From: a virus
Reading direction: 5' to 3' (one strand)
DNA: 61,378 nt
IMG/VR virus record: IMGVR_UViG_3300046171_000014
Location: 1-61,378 of that record
A program made the translations under genes and the position numbers. This document shows positions 10,086-19,060 of this stretch, piece by piece. How positions within the stretch are numbered: the stretch's first letter is position 1; every line of letters begins with the position of its first letter. Under the pieces are notes generated by a model, which made no database searches, had not been told where the DNA came from, and saw nothing but the letters and a program-made list of their open reading frames with translations.

Positions 10086-11626
10086 GCAACTGCCACCTTC
10101 TCTTTTAATTTCTTAGGGGCATCCTTACCGGCATCATTAACTTCGTCTAAAAACCCCCCACCAAATGCTTTTTCTATGGCGTCTGTAGAATCTTTCTTGA
10201 TTACAAACTCTCCAGCAGTCAAAAGCACGTCTTGATCACCATCCATTGTGGCTGGCACCATATCATCTTTCCCAGAACCATCGCCGGGACCGTTCACCAT
10301 CCCTTTATTGCCGTCTGCAAACCGCTCGCGAGTCTCGTCAAGCTCCCCAGACTGAACGCTCTCCACAAGATTGCGTAGCTGCTCCTCACCAAATTTAAGT
10401 AAAAACATACCTAAAATTTCTTTAGGGTTATCTGACTCGCCCTTAATAGCAGCCACAGCCTCTTCGATAAGTTCTTTCTCGTTCATCTCTTCTGAGACGA
10501 TGCCACCCTCTGCAAATCCTTGTAGAGTTGCTGGCATAACACCCTGAAGGTCTACAAGTGAGAACGGATCTTCAGGAATGCGATTAAGGTTAGGCAACAT
10601 ATCAATCCCATTGTTGGAGTCAGGCCGCATTGGTCTAGCAAAAGGATCTATGGGCTGTGGTCCAAAATTGGTTTCATATATTGGAAGGCTTGGCAGTTGG
10701 GCTGGGCCAGTAGGCTGCAGAGCATCGCTAAAAAACTGCTGCTGTTGGAATACATTTGGACCAAATCTATTCTTAGCCATCGTCTCAACTTCTTGAATAA
10801 ATGGCTTAACCTTTTCACCAGTAGTTGAGTTAATGCCCTGTGTAAGCGCATTAGCTAATGGATTAAACGCTGGATGCCCATACTGATTTCGTGGGAAAAG
10901 CTGACTAGCATGACCAATACTCAATATCCCACTAGTGCCCAACATCCCGCCGCCACGCATCTTTTTCACTTCTCCACCTTCAGCAAACATATTGCCATAC
11001 ATACCAACAGGGGGCCTATAATTATTTACATAATTGGTGAAGGGAAAATCCTCTTCAGCTTTAGGCTGTGCCATAGGTGGACTGTAACTAATCATAGTTT
11101 CTTCAGCCGTGCTGTCTGGATTTTTCTTGGGCTGATAAGATCTAATGCGAGGCATAGGCGGCGGAATGTCGTAAGTTTTCTTCTCTGGCATTTTCATAGT
11201 GGGTGGATTCAGTGCGCTGCCAACCAATGCAGCAGTGCCCACACCGGGAAGTGTCGCGCCAGCCAAACTACCCTGCAATCCTTTACTGGTAACTCCTTTT
11301 AAGAAAGCATTCCTGCCACCCTCTTTCATGGCAGCATCAATGGCGGCTTTAGTTGCCCCACTGGTAGTGTCTCCGATTGCACCAGACAAAGCCGCGTTGC
11401 CGCCGCCCGTTAAAGCACCCATAGCCTTACCGCCTAAGCCAGCTATTAATCCAGTTTGGATTCCCTTACCTACGTCACCTGTTTCAAGAAATGATCCCAG
11501 ACCAGCGCCTATACCAGCCAGAGTTGGCGCGCCAAAAGCAGCCAACCCAGCGGCGGCAGTTCCAGCAAGCATACCAGACCCAGCTAAAGCAGGTAATCCA
11601 AATCCTAAGAGTAAGGGTAGAGCCAT
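10082..11626 (-). CDS. Gly/Ala-rich putative virion protein with a GEFVI-type C-terminal motif
   Basis: The first 150 residues are hydrophobic and rich in Gly and Ala (GAGLGSFLETGDVGKGIQ), resembling glycine-zipper segments that could insert in a membrane. The middle is Pro-rich and probably extended. Residues about 430-500 contain NGPGDGSGKDDMVPATMDG and VLLTAGEFVIKK, a motif I know from structural or ejection proteins of many phages. There is a Lys-rich C terminus. It lies between the endolysin and the repeat-rich virion proteins. A role in genome ejection across the host envelope is plausible from context only. Confidence 0.65.
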   Translation of the reverse strand: MALPLLLGFGLPALAGSGMLAGTAAAGLAAFGAPTLAGIGAGLGSFLETGDVGKGIQTGLIAGLGGKAMGALTGGGNAALSGAIGDTTSGATKAAIDAAMKEGGRNAFLKGVTSKGLQGSLAGATLPGVGTAALVGSALNPPTMKMPEKKTYDIPPPMPRIRSYQPKKNPDSTAEETMISYSPPMAQPKAEEDFPFTNYVNNYRPPVGMYGNMFAEGGEVKKMRGGGMLGTSGILSIGHASQLFPRNQYGHPAFNPLANALTQGINSTTGEKVKPFIQEVETMAKNRFGPNVFQQQQFFSDALQPTGPAQLPSLPIYETNFGPQPIDPFARPMRPDSNNGIDMLPNLNRIPEDPFSLVDLQGVMPATLQGFAEGGIVSEEMNEKELIEEAVAAIKGESDNPKEILGMFLLKFGEEQLRNLVESVQSGELDETRERFADGNKGMVNGPGDGSGKDDMVPATMDGDQDVLLTAGEFVIKKDSTDAIEKAFGGGFLDEVNDAGKDAPKKLKEKVAVA

Positions 11627-11666
11627 CTGTTTACCTCAAAGTTTTGTAGAGCATAGCATCTACGAC

Positions 11667-12140
11667 TTAATCCATCAACTCAAAGTGCGGTCCGTCGATA
11701 AAAGGACGCCGCCCCTGCGATCTGCGTAAATCTATATACGCATTCATAGCTTCTTCCATCGTGCCTTCCCACTTACGGATATCCATCGGATATGGCATGT
11801 CTGGTGTGCCCCAAGCAGCGCCCCAGCAAATAGGAACCCCAAGCTGTGTAGCGGCCTCCTTGATTGCATCCGCAAGGTCATCATAGAGCGAGAGTTCCCA
11901 ACTCGCCCTGCCATTTATGAAGGCCATGATATCGAAAGCCTTACCCTCAAGGTGCTTAGACTTCATGGTTTTACTGGCACCCTTGGCAACTAATTCTTTC
12001 TGTTGCTCAATGGTTCTCATCCCTTGCACCACTCCAAAATCGGTCCTCGACAGCGTGATAGCCATTTTAACTACAGATTGTAGTCGCTCATCAATTCCCT
12101 CAAGCCTATCAAGACTGCGTCTGCTAAGTTTAAAGCTCAT
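11667..12140 (-). CDS. Endolysin, M15-family L-Ala-D-Glu (VanY-like) peptidase
   Basis: This predicted zinc peptidase would cleave the peptidoglycan peptide at lysis. The start chosen is ATG at 12140, preceded by AGGAAATGAT, giving 157 residues. A longer frame opening at 12260 would overlap the upstream membrane protein. The zinc ligands fit the M15 pattern: SKHLEGKAFDI gives H63 and D70, and GPHFEL gives H152. The core contains QGMRTIEQQKEL and CWGAAWGTPD, both typical of phage T5-endolysin-like peptidases. It begins one base after the stop of a three-helix holin-like gene, forming a lysis pair inside the tail operon. Confidence 0.92.
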   Translation of the reverse strand: MSFKLSRRSLDRLEGIDERLQSVVKMAITLSRTDFGVVQGMRTIEQQKELVAKGASKTMKSKHLEGKAFDIMAFINGRASWELSLYDDLADAIKEAATQLGVPICWGAAWGTPDMPYPMDIRKWEGTMEEAMNAYIDLRRSQGRRPFIDGPHFELMD

Positions 12141-12141
12141 A

Positions 12142-12531
12142 TCATTTCCTTTTAAAAAAGGCTTGCGCCCCGCGCACACCAAAACTGGCTGAAATTGCAA
12201 TTCCAAGGCTGTAAAAATACCAGTCGGGAGCTTTTGAGAGTTGTTCAAACCCACGATCAACCCAACCTTCAGCGCCCGGAATGAACGCCAAAATCAAAGG
12301 TATCGACAGGACAATAACGAACCATTCGTCCTTCCAGCTAGACTTGGCACCCTCTGCCATGATGCGCTCCCAGTCGGCAACGCTTGTTTCCTTCGACAAT
12401 AATATCTGGGCTTTCGCCTTCGCCTCAGTAAGTTTTAGCTCCGCAGCGGCAGCGTTCTTATCAGCCTTGCCCTGTAGCCACGATCCAGCAAGGTTTGCTA
12501 TCGGCCCTAGTGCAGCGGTAAAGATGCTCAT
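12142..12531 (-). CDS. Holin-like membrane protein (GTA_holin_3TM type)
   Basis: A 129-residue protein with an N-terminal amphipathic or weakly hydrophobic segment (IFTAALGPIANLAGSWLQ), a charged Ala/Lys/Glu helix at residues 25-55, and two clear membrane segments (FVIVLSIPLILAFIPG and FYSLGIAISASFGV). It ends in a Lys/Arg cluster. This layout matches 3TM holins linked to phages and gene-transfer agents. It sits directly upstream of the M15 endolysin, supporting a lysis role at the inner membrane. Family assignment rests on segment pattern and neighbourhood. Confidence 0.78.
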   Translation of the reverse strand: MSIFTAALGPIANLAGSWLQGKADKNAAAAELKLTEAKAKAQILLSKETSVADWERIMAEGAKSSWKDEWFVIVLSIPLILAFIPGAEGWVDRGFEQLSKAPDWYFYSLGIAISASFGVRGAQAFFKRK

Positions 12532-13364
12532 ACACTCTGACCCTGTATCATTGCACGGCCTCGCTCATACTCGTCGTTCATCATCTGCCTACCGCCCAGC
12601 CTGTAATAGTTCTCAGCAGCGTAGCGCATCGCAGGGCTAATGTTAGACCTGTCTGATAGACCCATAATACCTCTCAGTTGCGGTGGCATCTGTGGAGGCG
12701 GTGGGGCTGATGGCGTAGGTTGAGTGCCCCCCGCTGGTGGAAGAATGCCACCTCCTTGCTCTTGCTGCATACGCATACGGTTACGCAAGAACGCATTGTT
12801 AGGGTTAAAGTCTGTTGAATTAGGCGCATTGGGATCTGTAATAGTAGGCGCTGGGCCTCTATCACCAGAACTAACAGACATTTGCCCGTCTGCGCCTCTT
12901 TTAAACCCATACTGCTGACCATCGGCATACTGCTGTTGGGTTAGCCCCGTGCCCATGAAGTCTTGGTCTGCTCTTGATTTAGCAAACGCGGTCCTCTTAT
13001 TGTAAGCGTCAATCATCTCTTGGGTTACGCGGTCATCACCTTCTCCAAAAGGCTCTAATGGCTGTCCAAAAGAAAGAAGATCTCTATAACCTATCCTACG
13101 ATCAAGATTTGCATCTCTGAAGAAATCAGGCTTTGGTCCATAGCTTGCTAGTGTTGTAGGTGCTGGTGAATAATTATCTGTGCGCCCCATAGCAATTTCA
13201 GCTAGGGCTTGATTCCCAGCAGGGGTTGCACCAACATCACTTCGATATTTTTCTGCCGCCGCTCTACCTTGATTACGCTCTATGGTGGCGGCTGTTCTTT
13301 GCTTATAGTCATCTGTCTTTGGCGCAGCGCCAACGCCCATCTTCAGATCATCGAAAAATCCCAT
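12528..13364 (-). CDS. Hypothetical structural protein, 278 aa
   Basis: I do not recognise a family. The protein is hydrophilic, rich in Asp/Arg/Gln/Pro, with a proline-rich linker at about residues 205-225 and a C-terminal helical section (AMRYAAENYYRLGGRQMM). It overlaps the holin-like gene by four bases and the upstream small membrane protein by one base, so it is tightly embedded in the late operon. A minor virion protein is the simplest guess. Confidence 0.6.
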   Translation of the reverse strand: MGFFDDLKMGVGAAPKTDDYKQRTAATIERNQGRAAAEKYRSDVGATPAGNQALAEIAMGRTDNYSPAPTTLASYGPKPDFFRDANLDRRIGYRDLLSFGQPLEPFGEGDDRVTQEMIDAYNKRTAFAKSRADQDFMGTGLTQQQYADGQQYGFKRGADGQMSVSSGDRGPAPTITDPNAPNSTDFNPNNAFLRNRMRMQQEQGGGILPPAGGTQPTPSAPPPPQMPPQLRGIMGLSDRSNISPAMRYAAENYYRLGGRQMMNDEYERGRAMIQGQSV

Positions 13365-13573
13365 TACTTAGACCCCGCTTCTTTGCTCATCCAGATGCCA
13401 AAGCAACCTGTGAGTGCGCCCATGCAGACAGATACCAGACCTGCCGACTGTGTTGTGTGTGACTCTGGTGGCAAGCTCATAAACCAATGCACTGCCTGAT
13501 AGGTCAACACCGTGACAACAAACATCATCAGGCGGGGAAACACCTTCCAGTCATCTATAATATTCTTAGCCAT
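13364..13573 (-). CDS. Small two-helix membrane protein, possible second holin or antiholin
   Basis: A 69-residue protein with two hydrophobic segments (FPRLMMFVVTVLTYQAVHWF and AGLVSVCMGALTGCFGIW) separated by a short polar loop. Both termini are short and charged. Size and topology fit a class II holin or antiholin. It lies two genes upstream of the M15 endolysin, next to the three-helix holin-like gene. No family-specific motif is visible, so the lysis role is inference. Confidence 0.65.
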   Translation of the reverse strand: MAKNIIDDWKVFPRLMMFVVTVLTYQAVHWFMSLPPESHTTQSAGLVSVCMGALTGCFGIWMSKEAGSK

Positions 13574-13582
13574 GTCAGTCTC

Positions 13583-13981
13583 CTACGTCGATACCGCTGC
13601 CCGTGTATCAACACGCAGCCAATTAGATCCATCACCAAACGCAACAACAGGGCTACCTGCTGCCCCATCAGAAACGTATATCAATGTGCCAGTCTCAACG
13701 GTTGGTAATGTTGATACTGTATATGTGGGCAGTGGCATACCTAAAGTATTGTTTGCTGCCGTAGCAGACTTGAGCCTAAGAACAGTATTGCTCTCATATA
13801 CGGTGCCAACCTCATCACCAGACAAAGAAGATGCAGGGATCTCAATGAGTATGGGCTTTGCTATGGCGGGGTTTGTAATCTGAGTGGCAAACACAGAGAA
13901 CGCACGAACCACCTCTGCCATATACTGTTGTGTATACTGGGTTGGTGGCACAGGAAAGAATGGTACTGGAGCTATAGACAT
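13583..13981 (-). CDS. Small tail-associated protein
   Basis: A 132-residue protein. The N-terminal half is helical (QYMAEVVRAFSVFATQI). The C-terminal half contains LPTVETGTLIYVSDG and VAFGDGSNWLRVDT, a short beta motif common at the ends of phage tail and fibre proteins. It shares one base with the tail hub gene upstream. It is probably a minor tail tip or fibre-attachment protein; this rests on motif style and position. Confidence 0.65.
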   Translation of the reverse strand: MSIAPVPFFPVPPTQYTQQYMAEVVRAFSVFATQITNPAIAKPILIEIPASSLSGDEVGTVYESNTVLRLKSATAANNTLGMPLPTYTVSTLPTVETGTLIYVSDGAAGSPVVAFGDGSNWLRVDTRAAVST

Positions 13982-16177
13982 TATCTTCTCCCGTCAGATC
14001 TTATATCAACGCGGGGGATACCCAACCGCCACAATACATCTGCATCTGTTGACTGAACCTTAAATGTAAAACTACGGCCTCGCAGTCTGGTTTGATACTG
14101 GCTGGTATACTGATCTACAGGCACATTAGATGTCTTTGTAATAGTATCAGTATTGGTTGTTTGGGCGACCTGACCGGGCGCGTTCTTAGCGCTCAAGATA
14201 AAATCTACCGTGGTATTGTCCACGTTGGTATCTCTGAAGTTAAGATCAGGAATTACTCTAGTGACAAAAGAGAATTGGTTTCCGTCAGAAACCCCAAGAT
14301 CACCCGACTCGATAAAGGATGTCATGGCTTCGCCATCTGCTTTTGCCCCTACCTCATGGTTAAACAGATAGTTGTCTGTACCTGTGCCCACAGGAAGCGA
14401 GGATATACCACGATCAAGCCATGCTGTACGGTCCAAAGTGCCTATGTACCAAATGCCTTCTTGATAATTGTAAACTACATACTTGTCATTCTCATCAGAA
14501 CTTGCAGAGGGGTAGAACCACCACACTTCAGAGAACGATATATTTGATCCTGCAACAACCTTGTCCGATTGTGCGGAGTTAAAGTCGTTAAACACATGAT
14601 CACGAACCGTACAAGGCAGACGCTGTACCGCACCGTTGTAAGTGTAAAACTCCGCTGCGCCCATCCAGTATACCGCATCATCTACTGCGACCGCCGCCTT
14701 TGGTGCAGCAATACTTATGTTGCTAGAGATAAGGTTGATACCAAACGTAAACGGTGGTCCGATAAACTGCATTGCGTATATGGCAACGTCAGTAAATACT
14801 AGGATTTGCTGCCTTGTTTCTACAGGCTTGTACGATCTTTGAACCAGAATCAATTCGCAGATCACCCGCTGTATTTGTAGTAGTAGGATACCAATCAATA
14901 GGATTCTCTTGGCTTGAGAACCTAATCAGCATAGGATCTTGCTCTCCATCGCCCTTCGCTGTCGATGAGCTTGCACCCAAACCGTCAGCGCCAAAAGCAA
15001 TAACGTGCCTATCACGATCTGATAAAAGTATTTGCGCCGCCTTCTGGGGCACAGATGTTGGCGTTCCTGTCAACGTAGAAAGCTCTATGCCTCTTGTGGT
15101 CACACCGTTTGTTTTGTCCCAATAGAACACCTGACCGTTACGTTCATTGAAGATAAGGTCTTCGCCAAAGTTATCGTGAGACCAGACCCGCAGGTTTGTT
15201 TCCGCAGTCTGTGTACCCGTGGCAGGGGCCTCACCCCAACCGTTAAAGTTGTCTGCGCTATCTGTGTTGCCCAAAGTAATGAATATGTTTGCACCGTTAC
15301 TATGTGTGGCAGCGCTGGTTCCTTTGGCACCGCGAGCAACGGTCAATGTATCTGTGGCTACAGAGGATACCGTCATAAGTTCGCTGCCCACCAAAACAAC
15401 GTCATTGGTTGCAAAGTTTGAGCCTTGTCCTGTCGCTACGTCTACCCCTGTCTCAGAGTTGTCTAGATCCTCTGCTATAGTAGTTTGGAAAGCACTGTTG
15501 TTCGTACCACCCCAAAGTCCAGCACCCCAACCAGCGCCCTCAACAGAAGAGTTAAGACCTGTACCTATCTGGTAGGTTCCAACCACACTGCTGCCACCAT
15601 TACCTGTGTCGCTGCCATTAGCGTTTACAGCAGTAGCGTTCAGACCACCTGTAACTGTGATACTAGGGATAGTGCTAACAGTACGCGCAGATATTTTGTA
15701 CCCGTTACCGTTTAAAACTTCTGTAATTTGGTACTCTTGGTTCAGTATCGCTGCCGTTATATTGCCGCCTAACGAAACTGCCCCAGAGAAAGTCACAAAA
15801 TCATTTACAACACAGCCGTGGTTCACATCCGTAACCGTGATCACAGGAGAGCCGTTTGTGGCAGCAAAAGTAACATCGCCCGCAGATGTGGTTGATCTGA
15901 TAGGCGTAATGTCGTTATACGCTGTACCTTGCTTGATGTAATACTTTTGCTCTGTCCCTACACCTAGAAACCTTTCGCCGTTAAGGGCGACCCATTCATG
16001 CAACCCACGGCACAACCCAAGAAAAGCATTACCTGAGTTCTTCTCCCAGCCGTTTAACTTTTCTGGATACCCAAATCTAAAGCGAACCTTATCACAATCC
16101 ACCCAGCCGTTCTCCTCAGAGTACGGGGTGATCTCTTTGTTTATGCCAGCTTTAAATCTAAGATCTGTGTACGGCAT
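13981..16177 (-). CDS. P22-gp10-like tail hub / DNA stabilisation protein, interrupted by a +1 shift at 14824
   Basis: Two overlapping frames make one protein of about 731 residues. The N-terminal frame runs from ATG 16177 and ends near 14789 in a short out-of-frame tail. The C-terminal frame takes over at 14824. Skipping one T after GCC joins KIVQA to VETRQQILVF. The N terminus (FRFGYPEKLNGWEK) and the C-terminal half (YAMQFIGPPFTFG, VYWMGAAEFYTYNGA, RGRSFTFKVQS) follow the propeller-like pattern of the P22 gp10 tail accessory protein. An inserted beta domain accounts for the extra length at about residues 100-300. It would plug the portal channel and carry fibres. The C-terminal frame also has an internal ATG at 14898 that I do not consider a true start. 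The break may be an assembly error. Confidence 0.75.
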
Positions 16178-18031
16178 TTAGATTGTTCCATTAGTAATTA
16201 CATCGCCTGTGACAGTCAGGTTGCCAGAACTGTCCAACTTCATAAGACTTGTACTGCCATACTTAATTATAAGGCTTGTACCACTTTTTACTATTTCCCA
16301 AGTAGATCCGCTACCACCTGATATAAAATGACTATCCGCTGTAACAGTATCGTCCTTCAATAGGACGCTATCAATAGTTACACCTGACCCAGAACTCACT
16401 TCCGTAACGGTGTTTGTAAATAACTGATTGCCAGACCCAACATTCAAACTTCCTGTTAATGTGCCGCCACCAGTAGATAGCTTTCCATCTAACTGCGTTT
16501 GAATTGCAGAAGTCACTCCACCTAAGTAACTAAGCTCTGTAGCAGTTATAGAAGAAGCCGCCACCTTTCCGCTTGCATCAGAATAAAGTGATCTCAGTGC
16601 GGTGAGGTTTGAGCTTGTAATGCTACTAGCTGCACCTGTGATAGTGGCTTGCTTACCGTCTATCTGAGTTTGCACAGCGGATGTGACACCATCCAAATAC
16701 CCAAGCTCTGTATCTGTAACGTCGGACACGGCAACCTTACCGCTAGCATTTGATATAACCGCACGACTTGCTGTAAGATCCGCGTCATCAATGGTGGTTG
16801 CGGCTCCTGTAATAGTTGCCTGTTTGCCATCAATTTGTGTCTGGATGGCAGAGGTTACGCCATCAACATAATTAATCTCTGCTGTAGTCGCTGTTACACC
16901 ATCCATAATGTTAAGCTCTGCCGTGGTGGCAGTAAGTCCATCTAGGATATCAAGTTCAGTTGTAGTTACGCCTGATACTGCAATATCCCCATCAGAGTCA
17001 GATATTAAAGCACGACTTGCGGTAAGGTCCGACATACGAACCACGGCCTTGCCGCCCATACCAGAGTGGTTGGAGCAATAGTAGTACAGCACCGCAGGGG
17101 CATCTTGCTCTAGTTTTACTTGCGTGTAAGCACCCGCACTTCCGGGCGTTCCCGCTGTTGTAATCCCTGTTGTAAATGGAGCATTAGGGCTGTTGTTGTC
17201 ATTGGTTGAAAACCGCAATGGGTGACTACTGTTCGAGGCATCTGATTGATCAAAGCGATAAGTGACAGACGGTTTGATTTCAACAGTCTGTTGAGAGGTG
17301 CCATCTATTACGAACTTACCGCCCGCTACTGTAACCGCTACAGTCCCAAGAGGCTGCTTTGCATCAATCTGGGTTTGAATTGCAGACGTAACTCCGTCCA
17401 CATAATTTAGCTCCGTAGCCGTGGCTGTAATGGATGTGCCCGCGATCTGTAGCGTTGTGGCGTTTACCTCGCCAGATGAACCGTAGATCACAGCCTTACT
17501 GTTGGCGATAGTGCCCGCCGCTGAACCGTCCAGCAAGTTTAATTCTGCACCAGAGGTAGTGACGCTAGTGGCACCAACATTAAATGGGCTAGATAAATCC
17601 GTTATGTTCTGTACCGCAGCGGTAAAGTCGGTTACTGCCGCACCAGATCCTGCACCGTCTGCAAGAACAATAGAACCCTTACCAACCTCAATCGTTACAT
17701 TCGCGCCAGATCCTTGAGTAACAATCAAGGCAGCATCTGTGGAGTTCAGGATCATGTATACTCTGGCTTTATCGTTTTGGGCTAAAGTAACCGTACATGT
17801 CCCGCCGGGCGACCCCGTAAACTTTATAGCTTTGTAATGTCCATTTTCCGCAGAGGAAGGCTGGGCAGACAGAGTTAGGGTATATGTTGTTGAACTAAGA
17901 GCGATAGACTCAAAGCCGTTAGCTGCACGATCAAGGATTTGCAAGTTGACGTTTGTACTAGAACCCCATGTACCAGCCTCGTCACCTGTAGTTATTAGTT
18001 TAACGCCGTTTGCGTCTGTATATGTAGCCAT
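16178..18031 (-). CDS. Tail fibre with TELNYVDGVTSAIQTQID repeats and a cupredoxin-like insert
   Basis: A 617-residue fibre. The N terminus (MATYTDANGVKLITTGDEAG) resembles fibre attachment domains of marine phages. Repeats of the type TELNYVDGVTSAIQTQID recur in the middle and C-terminal half, interleaved with SDASGKVA segments, and suggest a trimeric beta or coiled shaft. Residues about 245-330 form a distinct domain with H270, C319, H322 and M325 in the order of a type 1 copper site. The stop lies one base upstream of the tail hub start. It probably projects from the hub and mediates host contact. Confidence 0.82.
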   Translation of the reverse strand: MATYTDANGVKLITTGDEAGTWGSSTNVNLQILDRAANGFESIALSSTTYTLTLSAQPSSAENGHYKAIKFTGSPGGTCTVTLAQNDKARVYMILNSTDAALIVTQGSGANVTIEVGKGSIVLADGAGSGAAVTDFTAAVQNITDLSSPFNVGATSVTTSGAELNLLDGSAAGTIANSKAVIYGSSGEVNATTLQIAGTSITATATELNYVDGVTSAIQTQIDAKQPLGTVAVTVAGGKFVIDGTSQQTVEIKPSVTYRFDQSDASNSSHPLRFSTNDNNSPNAPFTTGITTAGTPGSAGAYTQVKLEQDAPAVLYYYCSNHSGMGGKAVVRMSDLTASRALISDSDGDIAVSGVTTTELDILDGLTATTAELNIMDGVTATTAEINYVDGVTSAIQTQIDGKQATITGAATTIDDADLTASRAVISNASGKVAVSDVTDTELGYLDGVTSAVQTQIDGKQATITGAASSITSSNLTALRSLYSDASGKVAASSITATELSYLGGVTSAIQTQLDGKLSTGGGTLTGSLNVGSGNQLFTNTVTEVSSGSGVTIDSVLLKDDTVTADSHFISGGSGSTWEIVKSGTSLIIKYGSTSLMKLDSSGNLTVTGDVITNGTI

Positions 18032-18085
18032 CTGAGCGCCTATCTAAAAAGTTCAATTGCACTTAATATACGTTTTATTCTGCTT

Positions 18086-19039
18086 CTAAGCAACAAGGGT
18101 CCATTGTGGGTCTTGTGCGGGTGTTACTCTTATCCAATTTGGATCTTGGTCAGGCAGTATTAGACCGTAAACAGCAGCGCCCCCAATGAATACGGTAATT
18201 GAAACGCCTTCTACAGCTTCTCCCAGCTTCAGTGTTGCATCTTGACCCGCAAGTGCGAACACTCCGGTGTCCATGATCTCTGTAACCTTGCGGTTTACGT
18301 CTTGACCCGTCAAAGCAAAAGACCCGTGATCTGCATCCAATTTAAAACCACGGTTTAAATCAACATCCTGACCAGTCAGAACAAAAGATCCTTGGCCTGC
18401 TACAACCCTTCTTTGCAAGGAAAGGCTTAAAGTCTGGCCTGTTAGGGAGAAACTGCCCTGCGTTAAGGCTTCTGTTAAAGCAATAACAAAAGATATATCT
18501 TGTCCTGTAAGCGCAAAACTGCCAGCTTCTAAACTAGCTGATTTTTTAAAGTTTATTGCCTGCCCTGTAAGCGCAAAAGACCCCTGATCTAACGTCTCTG
18601 ATATAGCGCGAGGCGCGTCTTGTCCTGTAAGCGCGAAAGAACCATGAGCGGCATCTAATTTAAGGGCTTTGTTAAAGTCTGCGGTTTGACCTGTAAGATT
18701 AAACCCACCCGCTTCAAATATCTCTCCAACTAAGCCGCTTGCATCTTGTCCTGTAAGCGCGAAAGAACCATGAGCCGCGCTCATATTTACAGATATAACG
18801 GTCCCAACCGCCTGCCCTGTAAGGGCAAAACTACCCGCGCCTGCTAGCAATCCTTTACCCGCAATCACAGAAACATCCTGCCCTGCAAGAGAAAAGCTGC
18901 CGTTGTCTAATGTTTCGCTAATACCAAAATCAATTGTCTGCCCAGAAAGCGCAAAAGAACCGTGGTCTAAGCTAACAACAATAATCTCATGTCCAGAAGA
19001 CGCGAGTGCAGATCCTGCTATGGGGCTGTAACCTAACAT
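18086..19039 (-). CDS. Tail or fibre protein with twelve GSFALTGQD repeats
   Basis: A 317-residue protein built almost entirely of about twelve degenerate copies of a 20-26 residue unit centred on GSFALTGQD, each followed by a short hydrophobic strand and a variable linker. The regular strand-turn pattern predicts a beta solenoid or a string of small beta units. The last 45 residues leave the repeat (VFIGGAAVYGLI, then a short WTLV end). Function is unknown. It lies between the cupredoxin-insert fibre and the collagen-modifying enzyme, in the fibre cluster. Similar repeats occur in marine phage structural genes as I recall. Confidence 0.7.
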   Translation of the reverse strand: MLGYSPIAGSALASSGHEIIVVSLDHGSFALSGQTIDFGISETLDNGSFSLAGQDVSVIAGKGLLAGAGSFALTGQAVGTVISVNMSAAHGSFALTGQDASGLVGEIFEAGGFNLTGQTADFNKALKLDAAHGSFALTGQDAPRAISETLDQGSFALTGQAINFKKSASLEAGSFALTGQDISFVIALTEALTQGSFSLTGQTLSLSLQRRVVAGQGSFVLTGQDVDLNRGFKLDADHGSFALTGQDVNRKVTEIMDTGVFALAGQDATLKLGEAVEGVSITVFIGGAAVYGLILPDQDPNWIRVTPAQDPQWTLVA

Positions 19040-19060
19040 AGCAAGAAACTAACATTGTTT

